Translations under genes and position numbers: made by a program | Source of the DNA: Caprimulgus europaeus | Taxonomy: Eukaryota > Chordata > Aves > Caprimulgiformes > Caprimulgidae | Direction of reading: 5' to 3' | Length of the DNA: 64,000 bases | Assembly (NCBI GenBank): GCA_907165065.1 | Contig: OU015523.1 | Span: 42,893,702 to 42,957,701, forward strand | Notes under the pieces: generated by a model | What the model was told of the DNA's origin: nothing | The model's input: the letters and a program-made list of their open reading frames with translations, nothing else | Database searches by the model: none | In this document: piece after piece, positions 1 through 12,771 of the stretch | Numbering within the stretch: position 1 is the stretch's first letter | Layout of the letters: every line of letters begins with the position of its first letter

Positions 1-3000
1 CTCATGGAGGCTGTTTGTTTGTTCAGCTACCGTGGAAGGCTGAGGCTGCATTTATGCTACCGCAACACAAATACCCCACTTGAAACAATAAAAACCTGAA
101 GGGAATTGTGCTTCTGTGCTAAAATTATTGGAAAAAGATTATAAAAGAAAACAGCAACTAATTATTAACATCAGATTCCCACTCAGTATTAGCATCACAA
201 AAGTAAAATGGCTACCAACAAGACTCAGCTCGGAAATCTCATTAGAAAGAAATGTCATAGTTTATTCCTGGTTATAAATGCTATTTTATTACCTTTGGAA
301 TGGTTGGGTGGCTTGGCTAAATGCAGTGGGTGGCTGCCCTCGAGGTGTATATTTTTACTGATGAATTTGTATTAGTGAAAGAATAATAAATATCTGATCA
401 TTTTCTAAGCAATCCTGAAAATAAAACAACATTTAGAATTGCCGAAGAATGTAGTCATCTAAATTGCATACTGGAGTACAAAAGAAAAAGAATAATGATA
501 TAGTAATATAAAAAGGGCAAAACCATAATGAGAAGGGACATTTGTCAGTAGACTCAGAAAAGCACAATCTGTCTCCTTGGTAATTTGGTGGAGTACAGAA
601 AGTATTACATGCCATATTACAAGTATTACATTTTATTTCTGACTTCAGGAAGCATTGCCATATGTCTTCAAAGTCAGACATGGCCTCTTAAATGTAACGT
701 GTTCTTTGTTTGTGGGCTCCATCCCACTTGAACGGTATTTATTCAAAATAAATTAAAGACAGGATAAATCTTCCAGTGCCACAAGACTTTGTATCAGCCA
801 GCTTTTGTAGACGAAGTGGGAAGAAGCAATTTGGTTCCTAATGACCAGGGAAAACTTGACAGGTTTGCTTTATTTCTCAGACCTGACAACTTTCTCTAAA
901 AGCTATTGTTATGGAAATAGTCCTGAATTTCCCAGCCTTAAGAAGCATTTACTACTTTTAAGCATATATCGTGGGAAAGACACATATTTTCAAATACTCC
1001 TGATGTAAATCAGCATATCTTTGTTATAATTAAATACGCCCTGGTGTGCCCTGATATTGCTATGATTAGAAGTTATTTGAAATTTCATACATTTACATGA
1101 AGGTTCATGTTTACAGCTTAAGAAATTTGTGACCTAAGGTCCTACTCCTATGAATTGCCCTTCCCAGTCCCCACATTCTCCCTGGAGCTGTGTCAGGACT
1201 GTGCATAGACCTAAAGGTATGCTCATCTAGTGTCACTCTGAAATCAAAGGGCATTTAGGGCGGCTGATGGTCAAATCAAAAGGGTGCCTGCAGATCAATA
1301 TTAACTAGAGTACATGTCAGACTTACTTACTTAAATACGCAAAGGGTTCAGATATCACAGCAAAGCCATAGTTCAGACTTTTCAATACCACCATGTCATT
1401 AATGTTGGTTTTGTACTGCTGTTTACAGCTGAACCTGGTTAAAGCATAAGAAACAAGGGTAAGGCAAAGGAATGTTGTTTTATGAAAGGGAAGTATGAGG
1501 AATATTTTTGCCATGAAAGGAACTTTTCAGGTATCAAAGAATTTTAACAATTAAAAAATATCAACATAGAAAGAAATGATGGATCAAGGTAAAAAGGTGG
1601 CATTATAAAAGGAGTGAAGCAGAATGACAGGAAGCAATACAATAATCAGAATAAAATATTACAAGAAATTGGAAAAACCAAGGAGCGTAATAGAAAATGA
1701 AAGTAAATAGATGTGTGGATCAATCTGTAGGTACAATTGGAATTAAGGGTGGGGAGGGTTAAAAACACTGAGAAAGCAATGAAGTGGGACAATATGGAAG
1801 AGTATTGAAATTGGGAGGAAATAAAGGAGAAGATGGTATTATATTATCATCAAAACCAAGATATCCAAAACATGGACAGATTTTAGAAGAAAAGGATTTT
1901 AAGAAGGCAAGTAGATTGGTCAGAGTGGATTTGAAATACCTAAAGTGACTCAGCAGGAATTAAGCTATGGAGAAGGAGTCAAAATAACTTCAATTAATCA
2001 GAGAAGCAAGAAAGCTTCTCACAAAACATACTCAGATCAAGTGCTAAACAAAAGCTTTTTTGCTGTTTTTTTTCTTGTTCCTTGGTGGACTAGAGCTAAT
2101 TAATTGAACGAGCCTGGCTCATTCTCTAGCGTTGGTCTCAGCTACTACAGAATGGCTCATGTCCATAGCATTAAATAGCCTTTACCTCCAAAAACAAGCA
2201 GCTGCATGCAGCCTGCATCTTTTGAATAGGCCTTGGCTGTGCTAACACCCAAACAGTGCTTGGGACTTGTCTGGGAGGTGTTAGCTGGCATAGCCCAAAG
2301 CTGTGCCAGAGAATATTTTAGCAGTTTGGTAGCACAAGCATTGTCATGCCTGGAAATATTCCAAGACCTTGATAGATTTACTGCTGGGGATATAAGGACA
2401 GAGCCTACATTCATACCACAGGCTCTGGCACTGCTTTCCAGGTCTATGTTCATGCTCTGCAGTGCTCTGACTTGGGTGTCAACATCAGATTAGAGCAGAC
2501 AGCATCCATTCCCCACAGCAGTGAAGCCAGAGCTGGACAGGGGCCTGGATGGTGTCCAGCTGGTTGCCCAATCTCTATACTTTGGCAACCAACAGTCAAG
2601 GATATCCTGGAGGTGTCATAAATCTCAAAGGAGAACCCCAGGGTGCCCCAGAGGTGACCCGAAGAGGTGATCTAAGCACACTCTCATGGAATGGTTTATA
2701 ACCAACTGAAAGCATCTCAAGTTTCCCACAAGGTCCCCCTACATACCTGTGCTTGATGAAGTAGAAGAATGAGGACAAATAGTCAAGACCATAGTACAAA
2801 TGAAACCATTTTCTTTCATTTGTTATCTCCTTCTAGCTTCACAGCCTCAAAGTCCCACCTGACAGTTGTCCATCCCTACCCAGACAGCCTAATTTTAATT
2901 ATGAGTGCTACCCCAGCCCTGCGAACTCCTGGAGCTTTTGTTTCTGTAGCTGGCAAGGATGAGTACTAGGAAGTCACAGGTCAGGAACTTTGGTAAAACT

Positions 3001-3289
3001 CTCAATCACTGTTTTAATAATTAGTCAGCAAAAATGCAAGCCATGGACTCATTTCAGATTCCTCTAACCATTCCAATTTTAAAAACTCTATTAATCCTAG
3101 TGACAGCCGGGTATCACAGCTATCTAATCTAATCTAATCTTCTGAGGCATTTCCATTGTGCGCTTCTCTGTAGTATTCTGAGCATTTTAGAGAATTAAAT
3201 GAGTCTACTACATAATCTAATTAATATCGATCTTTGGTTCTCTTCTTGCTCAACACAAGCAGGAGGAGAAGGCACATAATTCATCTAGG

Positions 3290-3291
<2 letters not shown>
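1..3291. other. Gene-free AT-rich single-copy sequence
   Basis: I see no exon, RNA gene or recognisable repeat here. Reading frames on both strands are short (under 100 codons) and their translations resemble no family I know. A short run of TAATC units lies near 3121-3140. The stretch from about 1560 to 2000 is strongly purine-rich on the plus strand, which is low complexity rather than a gene signal. The region reads as intergenic or intronic sequence; the window alone cannot tell which. Confidence 0.6.

Positions 3292-3381
<90 letters not shown>
3292..3381. repeat. (TTA)30 microsatellite
   Basis: Thirty uninterrupted TTA triplets make 90 bp with no interruption, seen directly. The tract is flanked by unique sequence on both sides. 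Pure tracts this long are usually unstable, so length variation between individuals is expected from general knowledge of microsatellites. Confidence 0.97.
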
Positions 3382-3382
<1 letters not shown>

Positions 3383-6300
3383 AGTCATTACAGTGGGAAA
3401 GCCATGAAAAAGAGAAGTCCTGCATTTTAGCCAGAGAACATCAATATCTGTGGCTCTTCCAGCCTCTCGAAGGAAGGAATCCCAGAGAGAACTTTCCTCT
3501 CATGATGTTGAACAACTCTGGAGAACTTTGCACTAGCATATCCAGATTTGTTCAAACAAACTTTCAGCTGCAGGTATATAACGTAGGTGCGTATTAATGT
3601 TTGCACTGCTGCAGTCTATATGGTTGCATACCCAAAATGGAACTGCATCAAATTTAAGACCTGCTTTGCATCTGTGTGCAGGTTCGCATTGGAGCTTGCA
3701 TAATGCATTACACTGAAGCAAATTCCTATTGTGCAAATGTGGTCATATGGCTTTTTAGCAAAAAATCATCTTGCAAATACTCTGGAATTAGTCTATTGGG
3801 ACTGCTGAAGGTCAAGTCAGAGTCTGGAGGCACCACAATGATTTATTTGGACATTTTTCCTTTCTTTGCAGGACAGCTGCTGTCTCTCGAACCAGCCTGA
3901 ATTTTACTTTTTCCTCTCCATAGCTGTGGTTATTTCAAGGTTAACTGTATTGCATCTGTCCACTCTGGAATTCAACAATACTCAGAAACAAGTTGGCATA
4001 TAGCAGCCATGGACTGGGTCTTCTACCATCCCCAGAAGAAAATATTCTTCTGTCAGTCTTGACTACTGGAAAAACCATTAGCAGTGAGAAGTCTGTGATG
4101 ATTCCACATCTAAACAACCTCCCTGCAACACTTACCTGAAGGCAACATTTCAGAACCATGTGCAATCTACATACAGAAGCTCCATGGCCACCTGAGCAGA
4201 TCTGATCATTTGATATGGATGATATGCTGTGCCAGCCAATGATGCTGGGAGGGACAAAAGCCTTCGTAGTCCTTGCTTGCACACTAAACCCCCCTTATTT
4301 TGTATCCACCCACTGTGCATCACCTTCACATTGCAAGTACGTAGACCCGGTCTGCAGCTATAGCACGCTAGCAGTTATACTCAGGTGTCAAACAGAAGAG
4401 GAAGGCTGCCTGTGTAATTTTACAAGCAAAGTCTGTAAAAAGGACAGTGCAAGAGTTTCTCAAGCCTTCAGAGATAATTTTAGGATGACTTGAATGGTCA
4501 TCATGGCCTGAATGACCATGATGCATCTTTGTTTTGATGAAAGAGATTTGGCAGCCAGCAGCAGTATTTGCCAAGCAAGAGCATGCAATATGCTTTAGAC
4601 AACCAAAAGTATGGCCTCTGCCCATAGTTCTTATCAAGAGGAAATGTACTCCCTGCTGGCAGTGCTAGCAATGAATCTAAGATGAACTCGATGTGATGCA
4701 TCGGAAAAATTACCAATCACACATCTCTTCCTTTCAGGCCAGGAAAGAAAAAGTAGCAGCTCAACAGGGGAAAATGTTGAGCAGGTTTTACATCTGACAT
4801 CCTTCTGCAGAAAATTACCATCACCATCTCCAGTAATTACAGGATAAATTCTTCACAAATATGTAAAGTGACACAAATGTATCCCAATTTCCATAGCACT
4901 TGTCTTATTGTTAGTGCAAGAAATCTTTCTTATAACTGTCAATAATCATGGAGAATCTTAATAGGTTACACAGTGATTATTTACTGAAGAAGGAAATGAG
5001 TCAGTATGTGAAGGATAAAACCTTGCTGGTTAATATGCATGTATTTGAAGGATCTAAAATTCTTAGGGATGAATTTTATTTGGGGCACTTTATATGGGCT
5101 TGCATACTGTACTGTAAATGCAATTACCATGCAAATGCACACAGTAACCATAGAAGGAATTAAGGGCATAGCTGGTGGCATTATTCTTGGTTTGAGATCA
5201 CAAAAATAATTTTGATCAACTGATCCAATGCCACTGTGAGAAGCTAGAACTGATGTAATCTCTTAACTTGGCGAGAGATTTTTAAACAACTTGCAATAAA
5301 ATTTAATTTTCTGCATCGAATTTTTTTTTAGTGCAGTTGCATGTATAAATTCAAGGCACTGGATATGACTGATCTCTGTAACGGCTATCTTACATGTGCT
5401 CAGACTTGTGCTAACCACTTTGATAGTTCCCTTTTGTTCATCCTACCTCATACACATCACTTTTGTGATGAAGAATCAAGGAGATATTTGATTGGAACCA
5501 GCGGAGAGTGGTACTGAGTACCTCCCCATCACAGTGTGTGACACAGCTGCCAATTCAAAAGAGTGGGCAAGTTTCCTCTGCATCACCCACCCTCCTGTCT
5601 TTCTTTCTTCCTAAGAGGTCCTTTTCCTCGACGCTGTTAATCTCTGTGCCCAGCAACGCAGGCCTGCTTCCAAAGCCTTTTGTGTTAGCGCTCGTTCTAG
5701 TAGGTCCAATTTTCCTCTGAGTTAAACCCAATTAACTCCAGAATAACTCCATTAACTTCAAAGCACTAAGCAAGTGAGTATTAAATGTATGGAAGATGGA
5801 ATTCAGTGTTATCAACTTTGGTAGTGTTGCTTTCCCCAGAATACCCTTACACGTGAGGAGAGAGCAGGAACCTCATTGTTCATCACTGCCTATTAATATC
5901 GAGTATCTGGAGGTTTGATTTAGTCTCATCTTTGTCACAAGCTTGTCAAAGAGAAGAGCAATGGGGTTTTTTCATGTTTTTGAAAGTTGTATCATTTTTC
6001 AGTTTTGTTACTTTGTCATCATGACCTTTCTTCCCAGAAAAAGATATATGGTACTAAGATAAATTGTTCTGCTCTTTTTCTCCTAAAAGTCAATTAGTTG
6101 ATTTCATCATAATGCATCAGAAGCCTCTGTCAGTCACATCAGCTCTTTCTAAAGTAACAACTGTAACAGAAAATCACATATTGAAACACCGTGCAAATAC
6201 AGTGGTATAACCATAATGCTATGTACTATTATCTTATTTTGTTTTCAGAGTGTAAAAAGAGGAAAGAGAAAATTTATTATAAGAAAACACTGTATTTTTT

Positions 6301-6598
6301 CAAAGATTATTTTTCCACTGATATTAATCTGGTGTGTACACTCCTTACACTTTGAATAAAGCTTCAAAATATCTCAAGCTATTTACCGTTTATATATGAA
6401 AAGTCAAGTGTGTTATAATTTGCAGTCAAGTGGCTACTTAGAGGAGCTCAAAACGTTAGAGAAAATTATGTCAGACTTTAAAAAAGGATTATGTAGATTT
6501 GCACCCAATTCAAAGCACTCATACTAGTATACAAGAGTAAAAAAAATCGTAAAATTAGCATTTGTCAATTACATATTCAATAGGAAGTTGATACTGAG
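3382..6598. other. Gene-free AT-rich single-copy sequence
   Basis: No supported gene. All reading frames are under 115 codons and none resembles a known domain. An ATGCAAAT octamer (POU-type core) occurs at 5129-5136, but a single 8-mer is expected by chance in AT-rich DNA. Around 4494-4526 short self-complementary words (ATGGTCAT and ATGACCAT) are separated by ten bases. I see nothing else of note. Confidence 0.55.
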
Positions 6599-6660
6599 GG
6601 AATGTTAATTTTTTTTTAAATGCTGTGTTGGGGAAGGATTGACCAGTGAATTAACATTCC
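6599..6660. repeat. 12-bp perfect inverted repeat, 38-bp spacer
   Basis: GGAATGTTAATT at 6599-6610 is the exact reverse complement of AATTAACATTCC at 6649-6660. The spacer is unique, starting with a short T run. This could be a chance palindrome, the ends of a very small DNA-transposon remnant, or a fold in a transcript. There is no clear target-site duplication. Its origin is unknown. Confidence 0.6.
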
Positions 6661-6940
6661 AGCACTCCAGAAGTACCCAAACTTATGCACCAAATCTTTT
6701 AACATGACATTTGGATGCAGAGAGCATGTAGTTTATGTTTCTGCCACAGAATGGAGCAGGCAGACTCATTTAACTGTTTCCAGTCTTTATTGGTTCATGG
6801 TGTTCATATGGATAACTCTGTTAATTCTCACCAAATCTTGAGAATTCCATCAACATCCTGAGAAAATTTAGATTTTCTTTTCCTGCATGCACACACATGT
6901 GCAGATTTAGGGTTACCCTTTAAAAACTTTTCCATTCTAT

Positions 6941-7152
6941 TTGGTGAAACACTGGAACAGGTTGCCCAGAGAGTTGGTAGAAGCCCCATCCCTGGAAACC
7001 TTCAAGCTCAGGCTGGACGGGGCTCTGAGCAACCTGATCTGGTTGAAGATATCCCTGCTCATTGCACAGGGCTTGGGCTGGATGACCTTTGAAGGTCCCT
7101 TCCAACCCAAACCATTCTATGATTCTATGATTCTATGGTTCTATGATTCTAT
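6941..7152 (+). mobile_element. CR1 LINE fragment, 5'-truncated 3' end
   Basis: This is the last part of a chicken-repeat-1 (CR1) non-LTR retrotransposon in sense orientation. It encodes the C-terminal tail of the ORF2 endonuclease/reverse transcriptase ([19 protein letters not shown]), then about 90 bp of 3' UTR. It ends in four to five ATTCTATG octamers at 7114-7152, the diagnostic CR1 terminus used instead of a poly(A) tail. Only about 210 bp of a roughly 4.5 kb element remain, which is typical of CR1, since most copies are severely 5'-truncated. No catalytic domain remains, so it cannot move itself. I see no obvious target-site duplication, which is usual for the family. Confidence 0.93.
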
Positions 7153-10100
7153 TTGTCCTGGGGCTTAACATAACCACTTGTCACTGCCTTCATATTTATT
7201 TAGCATCTCTCATTCAGGGTTCTCAGGCAGTACGAGTATCAATACACGAAAATGTATAATGTTCCTCTGAAATATTTATAAACCTCTTCTTGCGGAGGTA
7301 GAAAATTCAGCACACGAAGGCCGAGCAACCTGTGTGGCACACACAGCTGGCAGCTTGAAGTCCTGGCTCCCAGCCTCCTGACCACAAGACTCTTTTCCCT
7401 TTTGGACATTTCAAAAAGAAAGCCTATAACTCCCAGAGACATTCCCAAAAGGCTGCCCCACAACACTCCTGAGATTTTTATCTCACTGGATTTGGTATTG
7501 TGAGAAACCCAATGATATGCTGATATGCCCAAGAGGATGCCTCAACTTACTGGAGAACGAGCAATGGGGGGAAGCTGCTGCCCCCCAGCATGCTCAGGGC
7601 AGAAAGCCCCCACGGCATGGGATGCAGGAACAATCCTGCCTCCTCTTCCCCACTCTTTGAAGCTGGACCCAGTGTGGCATCCAGGTGGCCGGCTCGTATC
7701 CGTGGGGGATGTCACACAGGAGCCCTCAGCCTTCCACCATGCTTGTGAAGGAGGTCTTTGCAACCCACCCCTCCTGTGCATGGGGCTGGGGGGTTGACTG
7801 CAGCTGTAAATTATTCAGCCCCGTCATTGAAAGTTTGCTCTGCATCTATGGGGATGTCTCTGCAGCCTGACTGCTCCACGCTTTCGCCAGCCTCCTGCCG
7901 TATCCATGTCTCTGTGCTGCAAGGGGAACCAGGAGTGGGGAGGGAAGTACATGCAGTTGCCTCAACTCAGGGTGAAATTCAGGTGTAGTCACTTAGGGCT
8001 CCCCTAAAATTTTGATTCCCTCACAAATTAGGTGTATCCATTTGACCAGTACATCAGTCAGAGTATGCAGCAAGTATACATTAAGTAGCTAGTAAGTATG
8101 TTTTCAAGTAATCTTAGCTTTTATAAGTTTTCCTGATCCTCACAAGTGTAAAGAAATCTAAAAATAAAGAAATAAAATATGCAACACTTCTGAACTCTCA
8201 CAGGTCTTTACTTCTTCCAAATATTTGGTATCAGGGCAAATATTTTTAACACTCATGCTCTGTCTCAGCTCCCCCCTCTTTTTTACATTTTTATCTTCTC
8301 TCCCAGGCTCTTGATCATAAAATGTTCAGAAAGTGAATGCTTGCTTTCTTGCATAAGTTCTGTGCATATTTGCTATTCCTTAGAAGTTGAGTTTGAGGTC
8401 ACCCACACCACTTTTGCACAGTTTAAGAAGTTTTATGTGTTCATATTAAATAATCTAAACTTACTATGAGATGCAAGTTTTAGTAGTGAAACTTAGGGGA
8501 TTATTTAGCAAAAGTGACACAGCTCTGTGTTTTTCTTTATATAATTCTAATATCCTATAATTCTTGATATAATTCTAATATTCTTCAGTTTTCTTTATAT
8601 AATTCTAGATCTTCCAAAAAAGCCAGATTTTCTCATCAAAAGTCTGTTTTCATAGGGAATCTGGAGTCCAGTGACAGAGTTATGAAGATGTATTATAGCA
8701 ACAGTATCCATGGAGCTTAGGCTTTTCCATCCGAAGGAGACAGGTTTGGATTTTTTTCCCCTCTAGGTTACACAGCAAATGTAAAAATTCCTTAAAGACA
8801 ATGAAAATATGGGGCTGTGTGGGAAGAGGTCATACAGAGGTATAGATTTTATCATTCACCTCTAAATTATTTTCTAAACAGTTACTGAAAGGCAATCTGA
8901 AAACACTGCTATAGCGTAGGGCTGCTCACATCTAGATTGGATAGGTATCACTGATGAGGATACTGAATATTGGCTCTACCCCTGCTGTCTGTATCTTCTT
9001 CTACCACATGCTCTCACACTGGGGCACCAGCCTCACAGCCCACCCTTCCACTTCCTCTATCTCTCAAAGACCATGTGCCTGAAAATAGGGTCAGCAGTGG
9101 CAGTGGCTGGGACCCATCAGGGCACACAGGCAGTAATGACCTGAGCTGAGCCATGGGGAGGATGCCTACATAAACAGCAGCTAATAACAGCCTTTCAGCA
9201 GGCGGTTCCTGAGAAATTCAAATTAGCATCCATATAGGAAGGGGGAAGCTGCCTGGCTAGGGCCTTGGAAGTGGTTTGTGTGATGCCAGTGGCACTCCTG
9301 CCACAGGTGGGGAACCTCGGCTGATGTCGGTCTGCACCAAAATAGATCAAGGCAGTATTACCTTCGTGCTCCATAGAACAACACCTACAGTGAGTGAATT
9401 ATTTAGCGGTGATGCACATCGCCTGAATATTCTTGCCCTATTTAGGAGATCACAAATGAAATAGCTGTTATGAGATTTCTCTCATCATCCCGTACATCAA
9501 AAGCATGCCAGACAGTTTGGGCAATAAGCTGGTACCTCAGCTATGAATCAGTTTGCATTTATTGCTGTTCCCTTTTTTTTTTTTTCTCTTTATTACTTCC
9601 CATATTTTTAAACAGTAAGAAATATGACACAATGCTAAACATTAAAATTAAATCAGAAACAGTGTATCAAGAAGTATTTCTCCTCTGAATGTTGAAGGGC
9701 ATTTTGTAGGTAAGATGTAACATAACAACTTGTAGCTTGTCTTCCTGAGAAATTTGGTAGAGGTGAAGGCTGGAAAGCAGCAATCTTACTAAAGCCTGAC
9801 ATCTGTTTGAGTCTGCGTGGGATTTTTTAATGTACCAAAATTCCCATTCTTACATCTTTTTCATGTAAGAGAAAGAAGTGAGTCCCTTCTTTCTTTTGGG
9901 ACATGTGTCCCCCAAGTGCCCTTGGGACAAATTCACAAAAGGTGCATTGAAATGGGCCAGATTTCTTTGAACTGTTCCAATTAGTTCTCTTTCTGTCTTT
10001 GCAAGTCTATCTTCTTAAAACACATGCAAACGTTGGGGAAAGCTCTCATGAAAAGAGCTCCACAAGGCTGACATGCAGCTGGCATGGAGCACACTGCTAT

Positions 10101-10598
10101 GCTTGCTTAGTCACTTTGCATAGAAGTAGGAGCAATAACTTGTTTTAATGGCAAGTTTGAGTGGGGAGACTTGGGAAAGCTATGGATAATCAAGTGGTGA
10201 AGTTAACAGGCATAGGTTCAAGCATGTTAAACTCCTCAGACATGTGTTTTCACTCAGAATAAAGAGGCCGGAGTTTGCAGCAATTTAAAGAGAATTAAGC
10301 TACAGAAAATGAAAGCCATTTTATTCCTGCATAAGAGCACCCATATGGTGCTTATCAGCCTGCAGTTTAAGCATACTTGCATTCCACCTTTATTTGATTA
10401 ACTTTCCTGCATGCCTTCATAATAGGCAAGGTCTATGATTTTTCAGTTAGTTCGGGGAGCCTAAAGTATGCTGCTTTTACAAATATCACTCCTTGTTTAT
10501 AAACTAATATGGAATCCATAACTAACTGTAACTGCACTAAAATTGCTGTAATAGTTGCTTAATAAATATACAAGATTAATTACTTCTACTTTCAAAGT
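7153..10598. other. Gene-free sequence with a GC-richer patch
   Basis: No supported gene. A GC-richer patch at about 7540-7960 carries several overlapping open frames (up to 97 codons) on both strands. Their coexistence on both strands points to low stop-codon density rather than coding. At about 8528-8608 a degenerate tandem repeat built on TATAATTCTA recurs three to four times. Another moderately GC-rich stretch lies at about 9000-9310. The rest is AT-rich and unremarkable. Confidence 0.5.
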
Positions 10599-10668
10599 AA
10601 AAAACAAAACAAAACAAAACAAAACCAAACCCCCCAACCAACCAACCAAACAAACAAACCCACCAAAA
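10599..10668. repeat. A/C-rich simple repeat (AAAAC)n then (CCAA)n
   Basis: The plus strand shows five AAAAC units, then a C run and CCAA/CAAA units, with no G over about 70 bp. It may be a degenerated microsatellite. I looked for a retroposon that this could be the tail of and did not recognise one on either side. Confidence 0.85.
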
Positions 10669-10748
10669 GACATACTATACTAGGACTAGCTCTCCAGAAG
10701 ATAGGAGCTTTTGTATGTAGGTCAATAAGTAATTTTTTTCCCACACAG

Positions 10749-11515
10749 TACCAAGTCCATCAGGTACATCTATGCTGTCAAATAACTTAACTCTCCAGTT
10801 CATTTCCAGCTTCTGTCCTTTAATTATCCTTATTAGTTCAGTCTCAGACTCATCTGGCATGAACCTACTGGATCTCCTCAAAACAAAATGTGTGAGTACT
10901 TCTGTGGATGCTTGGCTCCAGGGCCTGCTTCGGGAAGGCAGCGTGGGTGAGGCTAGACCAAGTTTGGCTACTTTTGCCTTACACAGGCAAATATCATGTG
11001 CTAAATTCCATGCTTTCTCTCTGTATTTTTTTCTATTTAAAATTAGAGACCACCTTCTGCTTTTATTTTATCTGATTGAAGGTACATCTGCTGCCATGTT
11101 TCTGTCCATAGCAAGAGTGCATTGTGGAAGTGAGTTTCTCAGTTGTCCCAACTTACCATACTTTGAATCTTACTGGAAAAGGCCTTTGAGAAAAAAAAAC
11201 AAAACCTTTTGGACAAAAATAAAGCAGAAGGAAGGCCCCAGTGGCACAATTAAAGCCCTCCAGCTGTGGGTGAGATTGCAGCCCAGGGACCAGCTGAGAG
11301 ATGTTTTGAGCTATAGAAACCCACAAATGCCTGTGTCCACTTTCCAGGTGGGTTTAGTACCAGGTACTGCACCCTTTTTAATCCTTAGTTTCCCACTACT
11401 GTCAAGTAATTTTGTAGACATGACTGGATACCAAGAGAAACTGTGTGGCCCCAAGATGCACGTGGCACTTGGACTTGCACTGTCTACATTTGGTCACACT
11501 GACCCCTGCTAACAG
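10749..11515 (+). other. Unassigned long ORF (246 codons from ATG) with splice-like borders
   Basis: This is the longest reading frame in the window, longer than the genuine CR1 remnant. The frame is stop-free from 10733 to the TAA at 11510-11512, and the first ATG is at 10772. The open frame is preceded by a T-rich tract ending in CCCACACAG at 10740-10748, which resembles a 3' splice site. CAG/GTACAG right after the stop (11513-11521) resembles a 5' splice site. An AATAAA lies at 11650-11655. The predicted peptide has two hydrophobic stretches (about residues 7-24 and 79-102) and a Lys-rich segment (about 136-153). I recognise no domain, and the minus strand is also open over the first part (from 10675 upward). 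It could be a lineage-specific or pseudogenised exon, a noncoding RNA exon, or chance. I do not claim a gene. Confidence 0.15.
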
Positions 11516-12061
11516 GTACAGGAAGGACTGAAGTCCAAGAGCTAGCCTCAGTTATATTGGTTTGGAAAGGCAGCAACAGCAAGGAAGGAAAAAAATACAG
11601 GTTTTAGACATGCCAAAGCAGAATTAAAAAGGAGGAAATAATAAGAAGAAATAAATGAGGAAAAAGAGGGGAAGGAACTTCTCTGCTATCGTTACTGTAG
11701 TCTGTGTGACCATTTGGTCTATTAACCAAACACCTCTCTTCTTAGTAAAGCAGGTACCATGCCACAGTGTCAGTGCCTCCTGCTTCTTCAGAGAGTTGCT
11801 CCGAGTGCTTTCACTTATCTGGAATTTATTTGGTATGTGTTTGCTGGCTTATGTGATTAAAGGCTCATCTTCCCACACATGAAGGAGCACAGAGGCACAT
11901 GGGCAGGCAGGGGATGGGGAAGTAACATCACCAGAGAAAGGTGCTCTGGTCCCCACTCCTCCCCAGGCTACCACAAGAGATGACCAGTCCCATGGTCATC
12001 CATCATTATGTGGCCAGGGAGAGGCTCTCCAGAGCCTCTTATAGACTGAGGTAGGCACTGC
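11516..12061. other. Gene-free sequence
   Basis: No supported gene or repeat. It holds a purine-rich patch (about 11580-11690) and an AATAAA at 11650-11655 that may or may not serve the upstream open frame. A 75-codon frame at 11655-11882 shows nothing recognisable. Confidence 0.5.
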
Positions 12062-12771
12062 CTGTGGTGGGATGGCACTTGTGGGGTTCAGGGGAAAAAC
12101 ATTTGGGGACTGTGCAAGATTTATTATGGGATGTTTAGGGGAAGAACCAAAGGGAGGAAAGGGAGAGGTCATGGTTGGGGAGGAACAAATATGGAAAAAT
12201 AGAGGGAAAAGGAATAAATTGGGCTTTGCTAGTTGGAACTCAGCAGGGGCTGGTCCGTGGAGTCTGTCCTTTCTCCTTATTAAACCCCATTTCTGACTAT
12301 TTTCCTTGGTGAAGTGCACTCTATTCTGAGTGCAAGTGTGTGTATGGGAGGACTGAGTTCCAGCAACTGAGGCAGGACCATGGATCAGAGGGATCATTTG
12401 TCTGTGCTGCCACAAGTAGAACACGTGAGGCTGTGTGTCTTGCTAGCAAACATCAAGCTGGACTAGCCAGTGGGCTGGGAGCCAAGTATAGGAGCAGCCA
12501 TGGGTCTGAGTTGGATACTGGAGAGACCAGAGGGTCTGTGCATTGGCTACTAGAGGGACTATGGGGTTCAACTTGGTTACCGGAGAGACAGTGGAGTCTG
12601 GGATTTGACTACATCTAAGTGCTAAATCTGGACCAGCTACCAATAAGACCAGTTTGCCTGTGTGTGTGTGTCTGGGCATGAGGCAACAAGGGCAACCAGG
12701 GGTGCCAGGCACCAGCTGCTGGGTGCACTGGGTATCTAAGGCCTGTTACTGAAGGGATCCATAGTGCATAT
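12062..12771 (+). repeat. Unclassified repeat-like block, possibly LTR-derived (left part)
   Basis: This block differs in composition from its flanks: purine-rich, with GGGATG, GGGGAAGAACC and GGAGGAAAGG runs. It contains an ATTAAA poly(A)-type hexamer near 12280, a GT-rich stretch near 12657-12672, and the triplicated unit described separately. The layout (purine-rich start, ATTAAA, then GT-rich and repeated sequence) is like an avian endogenous-retrovirus LTR or an untranslated internal region. I recall similar sequence from bird genomes but cannot name a family, and I did not find convincing terminal repeats. The start given is approximate. A CR1 copy lies between this part and a likely continuation at 13209. 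The open frames inside (up to 92 codons plus strand, 142 minus strand) look incidental. Confidence 0.4.
12511..12620 (+). repeat. Tandem triplication, ~30-bp unit
   Basis: Three imperfect copies of a 30-32 bp unit start at 12511, 12543 and 12573, each of the form TTGG-TACYGGAGRGAC followed by GGGTCTG/GGGTTCA/GGAGTCTG. A fourth partial copy starts at about 12605. Divergence between copies shows it is not a recent expansion. It lies inside the unclassified repeat-like block. Confidence 0.75.

Noticed and set aside
11996..12424. 142-codon minus-strand frame
   Set aside because: It falls in the purine-rich repeat-like block, whose pyrimidine-rich complement is poor in stops. The translation is Pro/Ser/Phe-rich with no domain.
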